Positions 1 through 6,131 of a stretch of DNA of 6,131 bases are shown here, one piece after another. How positions within the stretch are numbered: the first letter of the stretch is position 1; the number at the start of each line of letters is the position of its first letter. The position numbers and the translations under genes were made by a program. The notes under the pieces are model-generated. The model was not told the origin of the DNA and ran no database searches. It saw nothing but the letters and a program-made list of their open reading frames with translations. Origin of the DNA: an uncultured Lachnospiraceae bacterium. Lineage in GTDB: Bacteria; Bacillota; Clostridia; Lachnospirales; Lachnospiraceae. The stretch is taken from NCBI GenBank assembly GCA_902797705.1, contig CADBTX010000216.1, positions 1 through 6,131 on the forward strand, written 5' to 3'.

Positions 1-725
1 AGCCTCGCGCACTTTATTACCACACAGGTATCCATAAGCACCTGATCCTCCTCAGTGTCCTTATCCATCCTCTTTCTGAAGAAGTCCTTTGCGTTCAGGA
101 AGTCTTCATCCGTACCGGAGATAAAGAGTTCTCTCGCGTACATCCCTGCCAGGTGGTTTGAGATATCCCCCTCCTTTTTTATTATCTTCCGGAAGATGGA
201 AAAATCCCTTCCGCTGTGTTCGGAAACGGGGCAGTGCTTTATCTCCACGTTGCTGTCGAAGATCACGGGCTTAAGCCTTACAGACTCATGAAGGGGGTCC
301 TCCCAGAGCGGAGTGCGGAGCCTCTTATAGAGCTTCGGACGGAGTTCCCTGTCGAAATTATAGGTGGTATTGGCGGCCAGCTGGTTCGTATAGTACATCT
401 GCACTATCTCCACCTCGGGAAGCAGGGCTTCCTTTAACTGACGGAATCTTTCCACATTCTTTTCATCCATCACCTCGTCCGCATCGGCGCTGTATATATA
501 ATCGCAGGTGGCAAAGGAAAAGGCGTAGTTTCTGGCTGCGGAAAAATCATCCTCCCACTTGAAATCATATACCTTGTCAGTATACTCGAGGGCTATCTTC
601 TTTGTATCATCCGTGGACCCCGTGTCCACGATTATCATCTCATCCATAAGATCCTTTATGGGATCCAGGCAGCGTCTCAAAATAGTTTCCTCGTTTTTTA
701 CGATCATGCAAAGGCTTATTGTCAT
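1..725 (-). CDS. Family-2 glycosyltransferase, SunS/TPR-type (partial, 3' end outside window)
   Basis: I translated this by hand from the minus strand: 241 uninterrupted codons from ATG at 725 to the window edge, with no stop reached. The protein starts MTISLCMIVKNEE, the usual opening of GT-A fold family-2 transferases of this type. Next come a nucleotide-sugar binding strand with IIVDTGSTDDT (residues 31-41), DDFSAARNYAF (59-69) and a DxD-like metal site in YSADADEVM (78-86). DPLHESV (143-149) matches the acidic/His element of the same family. From about residue 190 the sequence turns helical (LAGMYARELF), consistent with the start of the TPR-like region common in these proteins. It is expected to act on the cytoplasmic side, adding a sugar to a lipid-linked glycan or a protein; donor and acceptor cannot be read. 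The start is well supported by AGGAGG nine bases upstream. It lies 57 bases after the SGNH-like gene on the same strand, so co-transcription is likely. Isoleucine codons lean to ATA (10 ATA, 6 ATC, 1 ATT by hand count). Confidence 0.9.
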   Translation of the reverse strand, partial: MTISLCMIVKNEETILRRCLDPIKDLMDEMIIVDTGSTDDTKKIALEYTDKVYDFKWEDDFSAARNYAFSFATCDYIYSADADEVMDEKNVERFRQLKEALLPEVEIVQMYYTNQLAANTTYNFDRELRPKLYKRLRTPLWEDPLHESVRLKPVIFDSNVEIKHCPVSEHSGRDFSIFRKIIKKEGDISNHLAGMYARELFISGTDEDFLNAKDFFRKRMDKDTEEDQVLMDTCVVIKCAR

Positions 726-734
726 TCCTGATAA

Positions 735-740
735 CCTCCT
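735..740 (-). promoter_or_regulatory. Shine-Dalgarno site of the glycosyltransferase
   Basis: AGGAGG on the minus strand, preceded by a run of A and followed by a nine-base spacer to the ATG at 725. It is a consensus site with good spacing and fixes the glycosyltransferase start. It contrasts with the two upstream genes of the same cluster, whose starts have no comparable site. Confidence 0.85.
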
Positions 741-782
741 TTTTTCGCGATTATCCCCGATCTTCAGGTCAGGATAAAAAAC

Positions 783-1844
783 TTACTCCTCAGGCTTATT
801 TATGGTATCCGGATAGGTATCCACGGGAAGGTCGAAATTCACCGCCTGGGAATACAGTATTTCCATAAGCCGGTCCACGTTTTCTTCCGTAACGTACATA
901 CCGTAGCCCTGCTTCAGGAGTTCCTCGTCCCCCTTGTCATTATAGATCCTCTCGATAATGGTATCCGCCACATCGGGAGAAAAGTGACTGGTCTCATAAT
1001 AGTTTGTCATATCCAGGGTCACATTATTAAAACCGCTGAAATTCCAGTAGGGAGTGACCCCCGCAAGTTCCTTAAGAAAAACAAGATAGCCGTTTGCTAT
1101 ATCCTTCTCATAGGTATAGCCGTTCAGTGGATTGGTGAAGATCCTGAGCTTTATATTGTTTTCCCTGCAGAGCTCCACGATCTCCTTTATCTCCTCTAAA
1201 CTCTCCTCTCTTGGATAATAGTAGTCGGACCAGGTGGCGTCCGTCTTATCATAGTGAAAATCAGTCTTAATACTCAGGTTTTCGGTGCCGGTTTCCAGAA
1301 GCCTCTGTCCGTAATAGGGGTCGGTGTTCTTATGCTTCATCACCACCTCTATGGACTGGGACAGGGTGATGAGATCCAGATAGGAAAGGTAGAACCCCGC
1401 CTTTTCACTTAAGCTCCCGTTCCAGGGGAAGGGCTTTCTGTATAACTGGTCCTTATGAAAATCCGGGTCCACGAAATAGGAAATGTCATCCACTCCCATG
1501 GTGACATTCTTTATCTTTACTCCCCGGTCTATCATATCTCTAAGATTCTGGAGATGCTCTCCGGGAGTTCCCTCGGAATAGGCCATGTCATAGTAATCAC
1601 CGTCATCCATTTTTGACACGTCAAAGAACCCCGCTCTGGAAGAACCAAAGAGGAAGGAATCAAACCTGTCCGGATCCTTCAGGATATTTTTCATTTTTAC
1701 GTAGCTCTTGTTCGGCTCAACCCCGTTATTCCTGATATGGTTCCAGTGAAAAATGTTATATGGATCCAGTCCCACCCCGAGAGGCAGGAAGATCACCGAA
1801 AGGATCATAAGGAATATGAGGCATTTTTTCAGGAATCTTTTCAT
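783..1844 (-). CDS. Membrane-anchored SGNH-hydrolase-like protein, probable O-acyltransfer partner of the MBOAT
   Basis: 353 residues. The N-terminus (MKRFLKK, then hydrophobic residues to about 25) is a signal anchor, so the rest should lie outside the membrane. Directly after it comes LDPYNIFHW (26-34), a pattern I associate with secreted SGNH proteins beside MBOAT genes. Candidate catalytic blocks are FGSSRAG (66-72), with Ser69 aligning to the Ser of GDS; GVDD (117-120) in place of the GxND block; and YETSHFSP (283-290), with Glu284 and His287 in place of the usual Asp-x-x-His. This arrangement resembles DltD and AlgX/AlgJ, which pass acyl groups from an MBOAT partner to an extracellular polymer. 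Inferred role: acetylation of a surface glycan; hydrolase activity is an alternative. The ATG lies eight bases after the MBOAT stop. The intervening bases (TAAGCGCT) hold no clear ribosome site, so translational coupling is likely. The C-terminal 50 or so residues are not recognised. Confidence 0.78.
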   Translation of the reverse strand: MKRFLKKCLIFLMILSVIFLPLGVGLDPYNIFHWNHIRNNGVEPNKSYVKMKNILKDPDRFDSFLFGSSRAGFFDVSKMDDGDYYDMAYSEGTPGEHLQNLRDMIDRGVKIKNVTMGVDDISYFVDPDFHKDQLYRKPFPWNGSLSEKAGFYLSYLDLITLSQSIEVVMKHKNTDPYYGQRLLETGTENLSIKTDFHYDKTDATWSDYYYPREESLEEIKEIVELCRENNIKLRIFTNPLNGYTYEKDIANGYLVFLKELAGVTPYWNFSGFNNVTLDMTNYYETSHFSPDVADTIIERIYNDKGDEELLKQGYGMYVTEENVDRLMEILYSQAVNFDLPVDTYPDTINKPEE

Positions 1845-1852
1845 AGCGCTTA

Positions 1853-3301
1853 CTAGAAGTTAAAGTATATAAACTGCTGTGTGGTGCCCCCGTGGAGCTT
1901 GTTTATTATTATGAGGGTGGTAAGGCCCACATAGATCACCCAGCGGAGCGGCAGTTTCCATTTTGTCATTTCCTTCGGGATATCATGCTTCAGTGAGAAG
2001 AAATCATATACCATCAGCACTGCGATAGCGGCAAAGAGCTTGCAGAGCCCCACGTCCGTTATCAGCATATCCACCTTCATCTTTTTCCATGCGTCAAGAA
2101 AGTGCAGCACCACTCCGTTATGGAGATGGGTCACTATGAAGAAAGCGTCCCCTATGCTGTCTGCCCTGAAGAATATCCAGGCCAGGTTCACGAGAGCGAA
2201 GGTCAGGAGTCCCCGGAGGATGATCACTGCTCTTCTCTTCTCTTCCGTCTCCTTCCTAAAAAATCCTTCGATCACCTGATACAGTCCGTGAAGTCCGCCC
2301 CACAGCACAAAGGTCCAGTTGGCACCGTGCCAGAGTCCGGATACCAGCATGGTGATCATAAGGTTGATATTTTTTCTGACTGTACCCTTCCTGCTGCCTC
2401 CCAAAGGAATATAGACATAGTCCCTGAACCAGGTGGAAAGGGATATATGCCATCTGGACCAGAATTCCCTTACACTCTTTGAAAAGTAGGGGCTCTTAAA
2501 ATTCTGCATGAGCTCTATATTAAAGAGCCTCGCAGTTCCTATGGCGATATCCGAGTATCCGGAAAAATCGCAATAGATCTGGAAGGTGTACATGACCGAG
2601 ACCATGATAAAGGTCATGCCGAAATAGTAGGGCACATTTCCGTAGATAAGATCCACATACTTTCCCAGAGCGTCGGAGATGACCAGCTTCTTAAAATAGC
2701 CCCAGAGCATCATCCGAAGGCCCGACACCGCCAGGTCGTAATCGAAGGGTTTCCTGCACTTAAGCTCAGGAATAAGGGAATCCGCCCTGCCTATGGGTCC
2801 TGCTATTATCTGTGGGAAAAAGGAAACAAAGAGGGCAAAGCGTGCAAAGCTGTCCTCAGGCTTGATCTTCCCCCTGTAAACATCTATAAGATATCCCGTG
2901 GACTGGAAGGTGTAAAAGGAGATCCCCACCGGCATCAGAAGATTCAGGAGATGGGGCTCGATATGGAAGGAAAACAGCTCTAAAACGGCCACTATGCTCT
3001 GCGCCCCAAAATTGTAATACTTGAAGAACATCAGCAGTCCGAAGCATATCAACAGTGTGGCGATAAGTATACCCTTCTTAAAGCCCCTTTCTTCTTCAGG
3101 GGATTTCCCGATGGCCAGGGATGCGAGCCAGACCACAAGGGAGGTGCAGAGTAAAAGCAGCACATATCTCGGGCTTGCGGCCATATAAAAATAGTAGCTT
3201 ACGAGAAGCAGTATTATCCACCTGTATTTTTCCGGGGCGATCCAGTACAGTCCGAAGGCTATCGGAAGAAATACAAGGAAAGCGAGTGAATTAAATAACA
3301 T
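1853..3301 (-). CDS. MBOAT-family membrane O-acyltransferase, AlgI-like
   Basis: 482 residues from the ATG at 3301. It is a multi-pass membrane protein with clear hydrophobic segments near residues 6-20, 26-42, 46-64, 77-95, 358-378, 421-435 and 454-469. Family signatures are FFPQIIAGPI (161-170), QIYCDFSGYSDIAIG (241-255), EFWSRWHISLSTWFRDY (279-295) and SGLWHGANW (321-329), whose His325 (codon 2329-2327) matches the invariant MBOAT catalytic histidine. It ends FIYFNF, as AlgI-type proteins usually do. Known family role: taking acyl groups, commonly acetyl from acetyl-CoA, across the membrane for attachment to polysaccharide or teichoic acid. The AlgI type fits better than DltB because no dltA or dltC lies nearby. 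I chose MLFNSLAFLVF as the N-terminus because homologues begin this way. The frame stays open to an ATG at 3376, but those 25 extra codons are the rpoC terminator and the promoter. No ribosome site precedes 3301, suggesting a leaderless message. Acyl group and acceptor are unknown. Confidence 0.93.
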   Translation of the reverse strand: MLFNSLAFLVFLPIAFGLYWIAPEKYRWIILLLVSYYFYMAASPRYVLLLLCTSLVVWLASLAIGKSPEEERGFKKGILIATLLICFGLLMFFKYYNFGAQSIVAVLELFSFHIEPHLLNLLMPVGISFYTFQSTGYLIDVYRGKIKPEDSFARFALFVSFFPQIIAGPIGRADSLIPELKCRKPFDYDLAVSGLRMMLWGYFKKLVISDALGKYVDLIYGNVPYYFGMTFIMVSVMYTFQIYCDFSGYSDIAIGTARLFNIELMQNFKSPYFSKSVREFWSRWHISLSTWFRDYVYIPLGGSRKGTVRKNINLMITMLVSGLWHGANWTFVLWGGLHGLYQVIEGFFRKETEEKRRAVIILRGLLTFALVNLAWIFFRADSIGDAFFIVTHLHNGVVLHFLDAWKKMKVDMLITDVGLCKLFAAIAVLMVYDFFSLKHDIPKEMTKWKLPLRWVIYVGLTTLIIINKLHGGTTQQFIYFNF

Positions 3302-3307
3302 GGATAC

Positions 3308-3337
3308 ATTATAGCATGAAAAAAAGACCCCGGGCAA
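3308..3337 (-). promoter_or_regulatory. Extended -10 promoter for the MBOAT operon
   Basis: On the minus strand TATAAT lies at 3313-3308 and is immediately preceded by TGC, giving the full extended -10 consensus TGnTATAAT. A partial -35, TTGCCC (four of six matches to TTGACA), lies at 3337-3332 with an 18-base spacer. The seventh base after the -10 is the A of the MBOAT ATG (3301), a purine at the expected start point. The -35 falls in the right arm of the rpoC terminator stem and the spacer contains its T-tract. The motif match is seen directly; activity is inferred. Confidence 0.72.
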
Positions 3338-3360
3338 CGCTAACCATACGTTGTCCGGAG
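3319..3360 (-). terminator. Intrinsic terminator after rpoC
   Basis: On the minus strand a 12-base left arm CTCCGGACAACG (3360-3349), a nine-base loop (3348-3340) and the right arm CGTTGCCCGGGG (3339-3328) form a GC-rich hairpin with one G-T wobble and one A-C mismatch. TCTTTTTTT (3327-3319) follows directly. It begins 31 bases after the rpoC stop codon and is a textbook Rho-independent terminator for the rpoC transcript. Upstream AAAGA could pair with the first part of the T-tract and lengthen the stem. The opposite strand has no good T-tract, so it is probably one-directional. Confidence 0.92.
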
Positions 3361-3391
3361 CCTCTTTATCACACATATCCGTCGAGAATAA

Positions 3392-6131
3392 TCATACCAG
3401 TGTCTCTTCGGTTTCTTCTGCGCCTTCGCTTTCTGCAGCGGCCTCGGTCTCATCTATATCTTCCGGAGTATCATCCAGAATGATGTCGTCCTCAATAGCC
3501 TCTTCATCTTCTTCAGGAAGCATATTGTCCGTGGACAGCTCGATATTCCTGTAGTGCTTCATTCCCGTTCCTGCCGGGATCAGCTTACCGATGATGACAT
3601 TTTCCTTAGGTCCGATAAGGTGATCCACCTTACCCTTTATGGCCGCTTCCGTAAGAACCTTGGTGGTCTCCTGGAAGGATGCGGCAGACAGGAAGGAATC
3701 CGTAGCAAGTGATGCCTTTGTGATACCGAGGATTATCTGGGTCGCGGTGGCAGGTTCCTTACCCTCCGCAATAAGAGCCTCGTTGATATCATCAAGTTCC
3801 AGGGCATCCATTCTGGATCCGGGAAGGAGCTCGGAATCACCCGCATCATCTATCTCCACCTTCTTAAGCATCTGGTGAACGATGACCTCGATATGCTTAT
3901 CATTGATATCCACACCCTGTGAATGATAAACCCTCTGTACTTCCTTAAGTAGATAGTCCTGTACGGCCCTTAAGCCCTTGATCTTCAGAAGATCATGAGG
4001 GTTGATGGAGCCTTCGGTGATAACATCGCCGGCCCCGATCACAGCGCCGTCCTGAACCTTTATCCTTGATCCGTAAGGGATCAGGTAGGTCTTGCTGTCT
4101 CCGGTCTCTTCACTGGTGACAAGAACTTCCCTCTTCTTCTTGGTATCCCTTATCTCCACCTTACCGCCGAATTCAGCGATGATGGCAAGTCCCTTAGGCT
4201 TACGTGCCTCGAATATTTCCTCTACTCTGGGAAGACCCTGGGTGATATCGGATCCGGCCATTCCTCCTGTATGGAAGGTTCTCATTGTAAGCTGTGTTCC
4301 GGGTTCACCTATGGACTGGGCAGCGATGATACCTACTGCTTCACCCACCTGAACCGGTTCTCCGGTTGCCATATTGGCACCGTAGCACTTCGCGCAGATA
4401 CCACTGTGGCTCCTGCAGGTAAGGATGGTACGGATCTTCACCGACTTTATGGGTTCTCCGTCCTTCACGCCAACAGAGCAGATGAGCTTTGCCCTTCTCG
4501 GGGTTATCATATGGTTGGTCTTTACGATTATATTGCCGTCCTTATCATAGATGTCCTCGCAGGAATACCTTCCGGTGATCCTGGTCTCGAGAAGTTCGAT
4601 CTCCTCCTCACCATCCCTGAATTCCGCTACTTCCATTCCGGGTATTTCCTTACCCTCTTCAGAACAGTCTCTCTCACGGATGACAAGTTCCTGTGATACA
4701 TCAACCATTCGTCTCGTAAGGTAACCTGAGTCAGCGGTACGCAGAGCCGTATCGGAAAGTCCCTTTCTGGCGCCGTGGGCACTCATAAAGTACTCCAGCA
4801 CGTTAAGACCTTCACGGAAATTGGACTTGATGGGAAGCTCGATGGTATGTCCAGTTGTATCAGCCTGAAGTCCTCTCATTCCGGCAAGCTGCTTGATCTG
4901 CTTATCGGAACCACGGGCTCCCGAGTCCGCCATCATGTAGATGTTGTTGTATTTATCAAGACCGTCCATAAGGTCTGATGTGATGTTCTCATCACAGCTC
5001 TTCCAGGTCTCAACGACTTCGTTGTAACGCTCTTCGTTGGTGATGAGTCCTCTCCTGTAGTTCTTGGTGATCTTATCCACCTGATCCTGAGCCTCATCCA
5101 GAAGCTTCTGCTTGGAATCCGGAACCACCATGTCAGAGATGGAAACGCTCATGGACGCAATGGTTGAATAGTGGTAACCCATATCCTTGATATGGTCAAG
5201 GGCCTCAGCGGTCTTGATCGAACCATGGGTATTGATGATGGCCTCGATTATGGCCTTCAGCTGCTTTTTGCCCACCATGAAGTCAACCTCAAGAGCCAGC
5301 TCGTTTTCAGGCTTGCTCCTGTCAACAAAGCCGAGATCCTGAGGGATTATCTCGTTAAAGAGACAGCGTCCCAGTGTGGTATGGATAACGGCGGACTTAA
5401 CCGTGCCGTCCGGCATCTTCTTTTCCCTGCGGACATAGATAAGGCTCTGAAGGGTTATATCGTGGTCTGAATAAGCCATGATAGCCTCTTCCACTCCCTT
5501 GAATGCCCTTCCTTCGCCGGGCTCACCCTCTCTTTCCTGGGTGAGGTAATAGATACCGAGAACCATGTCCTGGGTAGGAACCGTAACAGGTCCTCCGTCG
5601 GAGGGCTTCAGAAGGTTATTGGGAGAGAGCATAAGGAATCTGCACTCTGCCTGGGCCTCCACCGAAAGAGGAAGGTGCACAGCCATCTGGTCTCCGTCAA
5701 AGTCCGCGTTAAAGGCCGTACATGCAAGAGGATGGAGCTTGATAGCCTTACCCTCTACAAGCACCGGCTCAAAGGCCTGGATACCCAGTCTGTGAAGTGT
5801 CGGGGCACGGTTCAGCATAACGGGATGCTCTTTTATTACATCCTCCAGAACGTCCCAGACAACGGGCTCCAGTCTTTCAACGGATTTCTTTGCGCTCTTT
5901 ATATTGTGGCTGGTGCCGTTAAGTACCAGTTCCTTCATAACGAAGGGCTTGAAAAGCTCTATTGCCATCTCCTTGGGGAGACCGCACTGCCAGATCTTAA
6001 GCTCGGGTCCTACTACGATAACGGAACGTCCCGAGTAGTCAACTCTCTTTCCGAGAAGGTTCTGTCTGAAACGTCCGCTCTTACCCTTAAGCATATCTGA
6101 CAGGGACTTAAGAGCCCTGCTTCCGGGTCCG
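3392..6131 (-). CDS. rpoC: DNA-directed RNA polymerase subunit beta' (partial, 5' end outside window)
   Basis: 912 codons are visible, ending at a TGA at 3394-3392. The frame enters from the window edge at [17 protein letters not shown], so the Met at 6094 is internal and about 320-330 N-terminal residues, including the N-terminal zinc finger, are missing. Numbering from that Met: NADFDGDQM (129-137) holds the three aspartates (131, 133, 135; codons 5704-5690) that bind the catalytic magnesium. [19 protein letters not shown] (392-410) is the F-loop. [20 protein letters not shown] (440-459) is in the bridge helix. Cys477, Cys560, Cys567 and Cys570 form the second zinc site, and [11 protein letters not shown] (601-611) is the trigger loop. 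TGG is followed directly by [19 protein letters not shown], so the large trigger-loop insertion of Escherichia coli is absent, as usual for Firmicutes. The last 48 residues are an acidic tail with about 22 Asp/Glu and no Lys or Arg. The subunit forms the catalytic centre of RNA polymerase with beta. No frameshift or missing key residue is seen. Confidence 0.99.
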   Translation of the reverse strand, partial: GPGSRALKSLSDMLKGKSGRFRQNLLGKRVDYSGRSVIVVGPELKIWQCGLPKEMAIELFKPFVMKELVLNGTSHNIKSAKKSVERLEPVVWDVLEDVIKEHPVMLNRAPTLHRLGIQAFEPVLVEGKAIKLHPLACTAFNADFDGDQMAVHLPLSVEAQAECRFLMLSPNNLLKPSDGGPVTVPTQDMVLGIYYLTQEREGEPGEGRAFKGVEEAIMAYSDHDITLQSLIYVRREKKMPDGTVKSAVIHTTLGRCLFNEIIPQDLGFVDRSKPENELALEVDFMVGKKQLKAIIEAIINTHGSIKTAEALDHIKDMGYHYSTIASMSVSISDMVVPDSKQKLLDEAQDQVDKITKNYRRGLITNEERYNEVVETWKSCDENITSDLMDGLDKYNNIYMMADSGARGSDKQIKQLAGMRGLQADTTGHTIELPIKSNFREGLNVLEYFMSAHGARKGLSDTALRTADSGYLTRRMVDVSQELVIRERDCSEEGKEIPGMEVAEFRDGEEEIELLETRITGRYSCEDIYDKDGNIIVKTNHMITPRRAKLICSVGVKDGEPIKSVKIRTILTCRSHSGICAKCYGANMATGEPVQVGEAVGIIAAQSIGEPGTQLTMRTFHTGGMAGSDITQGLPRVEEIFEARKPKGLAIIAEFGGKVEIRDTKKKREVLVTSEETGDSKTYLIPYGSRIKVQDGAVIGAGDVITEGSINPHDLLKIKGLRAVQDYLLKEVQRVYHSQGVDINDKHIEVIVHQMLKKVEIDDAGDSELLPGSRMDALELDDINEALIAEGKEPATATQIILGITKASLATDSFLSAASFQETTKVLTEAAIKGKVDHLIGPKENVIIGKLIPAGTGMKHYRNIELSTDNMLPEEDEEAIEDDIILDDTPEDIDETEAAAESEGAEETEETLV

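Noticed and set aside
750..755. GATAAT on the minus strand as a possible -10 box for a separate glycosyltransferase promoter.
   Set aside because: No convincing -35 lies 16-18 bases upstream, and the short same-strand gap favours read-through from the SGNH-like gene.
726..782. Six-base inverted repeat TCCTGA/TCAGGA and a CCTGACCTGA tandem between the SGNH-like gene and the glycosyltransferase, considered as a terminator or a translation-control hairpin.
   Set aside because: The repeat is short with arms about 40 bases apart and has no T-tract after it. The only T-run precedes it, so it is compatible with chance.
2102..2482. Plus-strand open frame of 126 codons inside the MBOAT gene.
   Set aside because: It is antisense to the catalytic core of the MBOAT, including the conserved WHG motif, and has no recognisable content of its own.
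3351..3554. Serine-rich plus-strand open frame over the rpoC 3' end.
   Set aside because: The serine richness is the antisense reading of the Asp/Glu codons of the RpoC acidic tail, and the frame runs into the terminator.
5675..6100. Plus-strand open frame of 141 codons opposite rpoC.
   Set aside because: It lies wholly within the conserved coding sequence of rpoC on the other strand and resembles no known protein. It is best explained as an antisense shadow, as are the other plus-strand frames across 3392-6131.

Overview
The window carries four protein genes, all read from the minus strand. In transcriptional order (high to low coordinate) they are the 3' three-quarters of rpoC, an MBOAT-family membrane O-acyltransferase, a membrane-anchored SGNH-hydrolase-like protein, and the 5' part of a family-2 glycosyltransferase that runs off the low-coordinate edge. 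The RpoC fragment lacks the large trigger-loop insertion of proteobacterial enzymes and ends in a long acidic tail. Its wording (for example the [15 protein letters not shown] stretch) and the AGGAGG ribosome binding site suggest a Gram-positive clostridial organism, most likely a Lachnospiraceae-type gut or rumen anaerobe. That placement comes from recognising the protein, not from a search.

Layout. 6131-3392 is rpoC, open at its 5' end. 3391-3302 is a compact intergenic spacer holding an intrinsic terminator (3360-3319) and, overlapping it, an extended -10 promoter (3337-3308). 3301-1853 is the MBOAT gene. Eight bases later the SGNH-like gene (1844-783) begins with no clear Shine-Dalgarno sequence, so translational coupling is likely. 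A 57-base gap carrying a strong AGGAGG site leads into the glycosyltransferase (725 to beyond 1).

How the genes work together. rpoC is a housekeeping gene whose transcription ends at the terminator. The next three genes look like one cell-surface glycan-modification unit. By analogy with alginate AlgI/AlgX/AlgJ and teichoic-acid DltB/DltD pairs, the MBOAT protein would move acyl (probably acetyl) groups across the membrane, the SGNH-like partner would place them on an extracellular polymer, and the glycosyltransferase would help build that polymer. The polymer itself cannot be identified from this window.

The most unusual signal is at the MBOAT start. A near-perfect TGCTATAAT element sits so that the predicted transcription start is the A of the ATG. 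No ribosome binding site precedes it, so the MBOAT mRNA may be leaderless. The promoter is also interleaved with the rpoC terminator. I saw no RNA genes, CRISPR arrays, insertion sequences or large repeats. I did not find evidence of a wholly new biological system.
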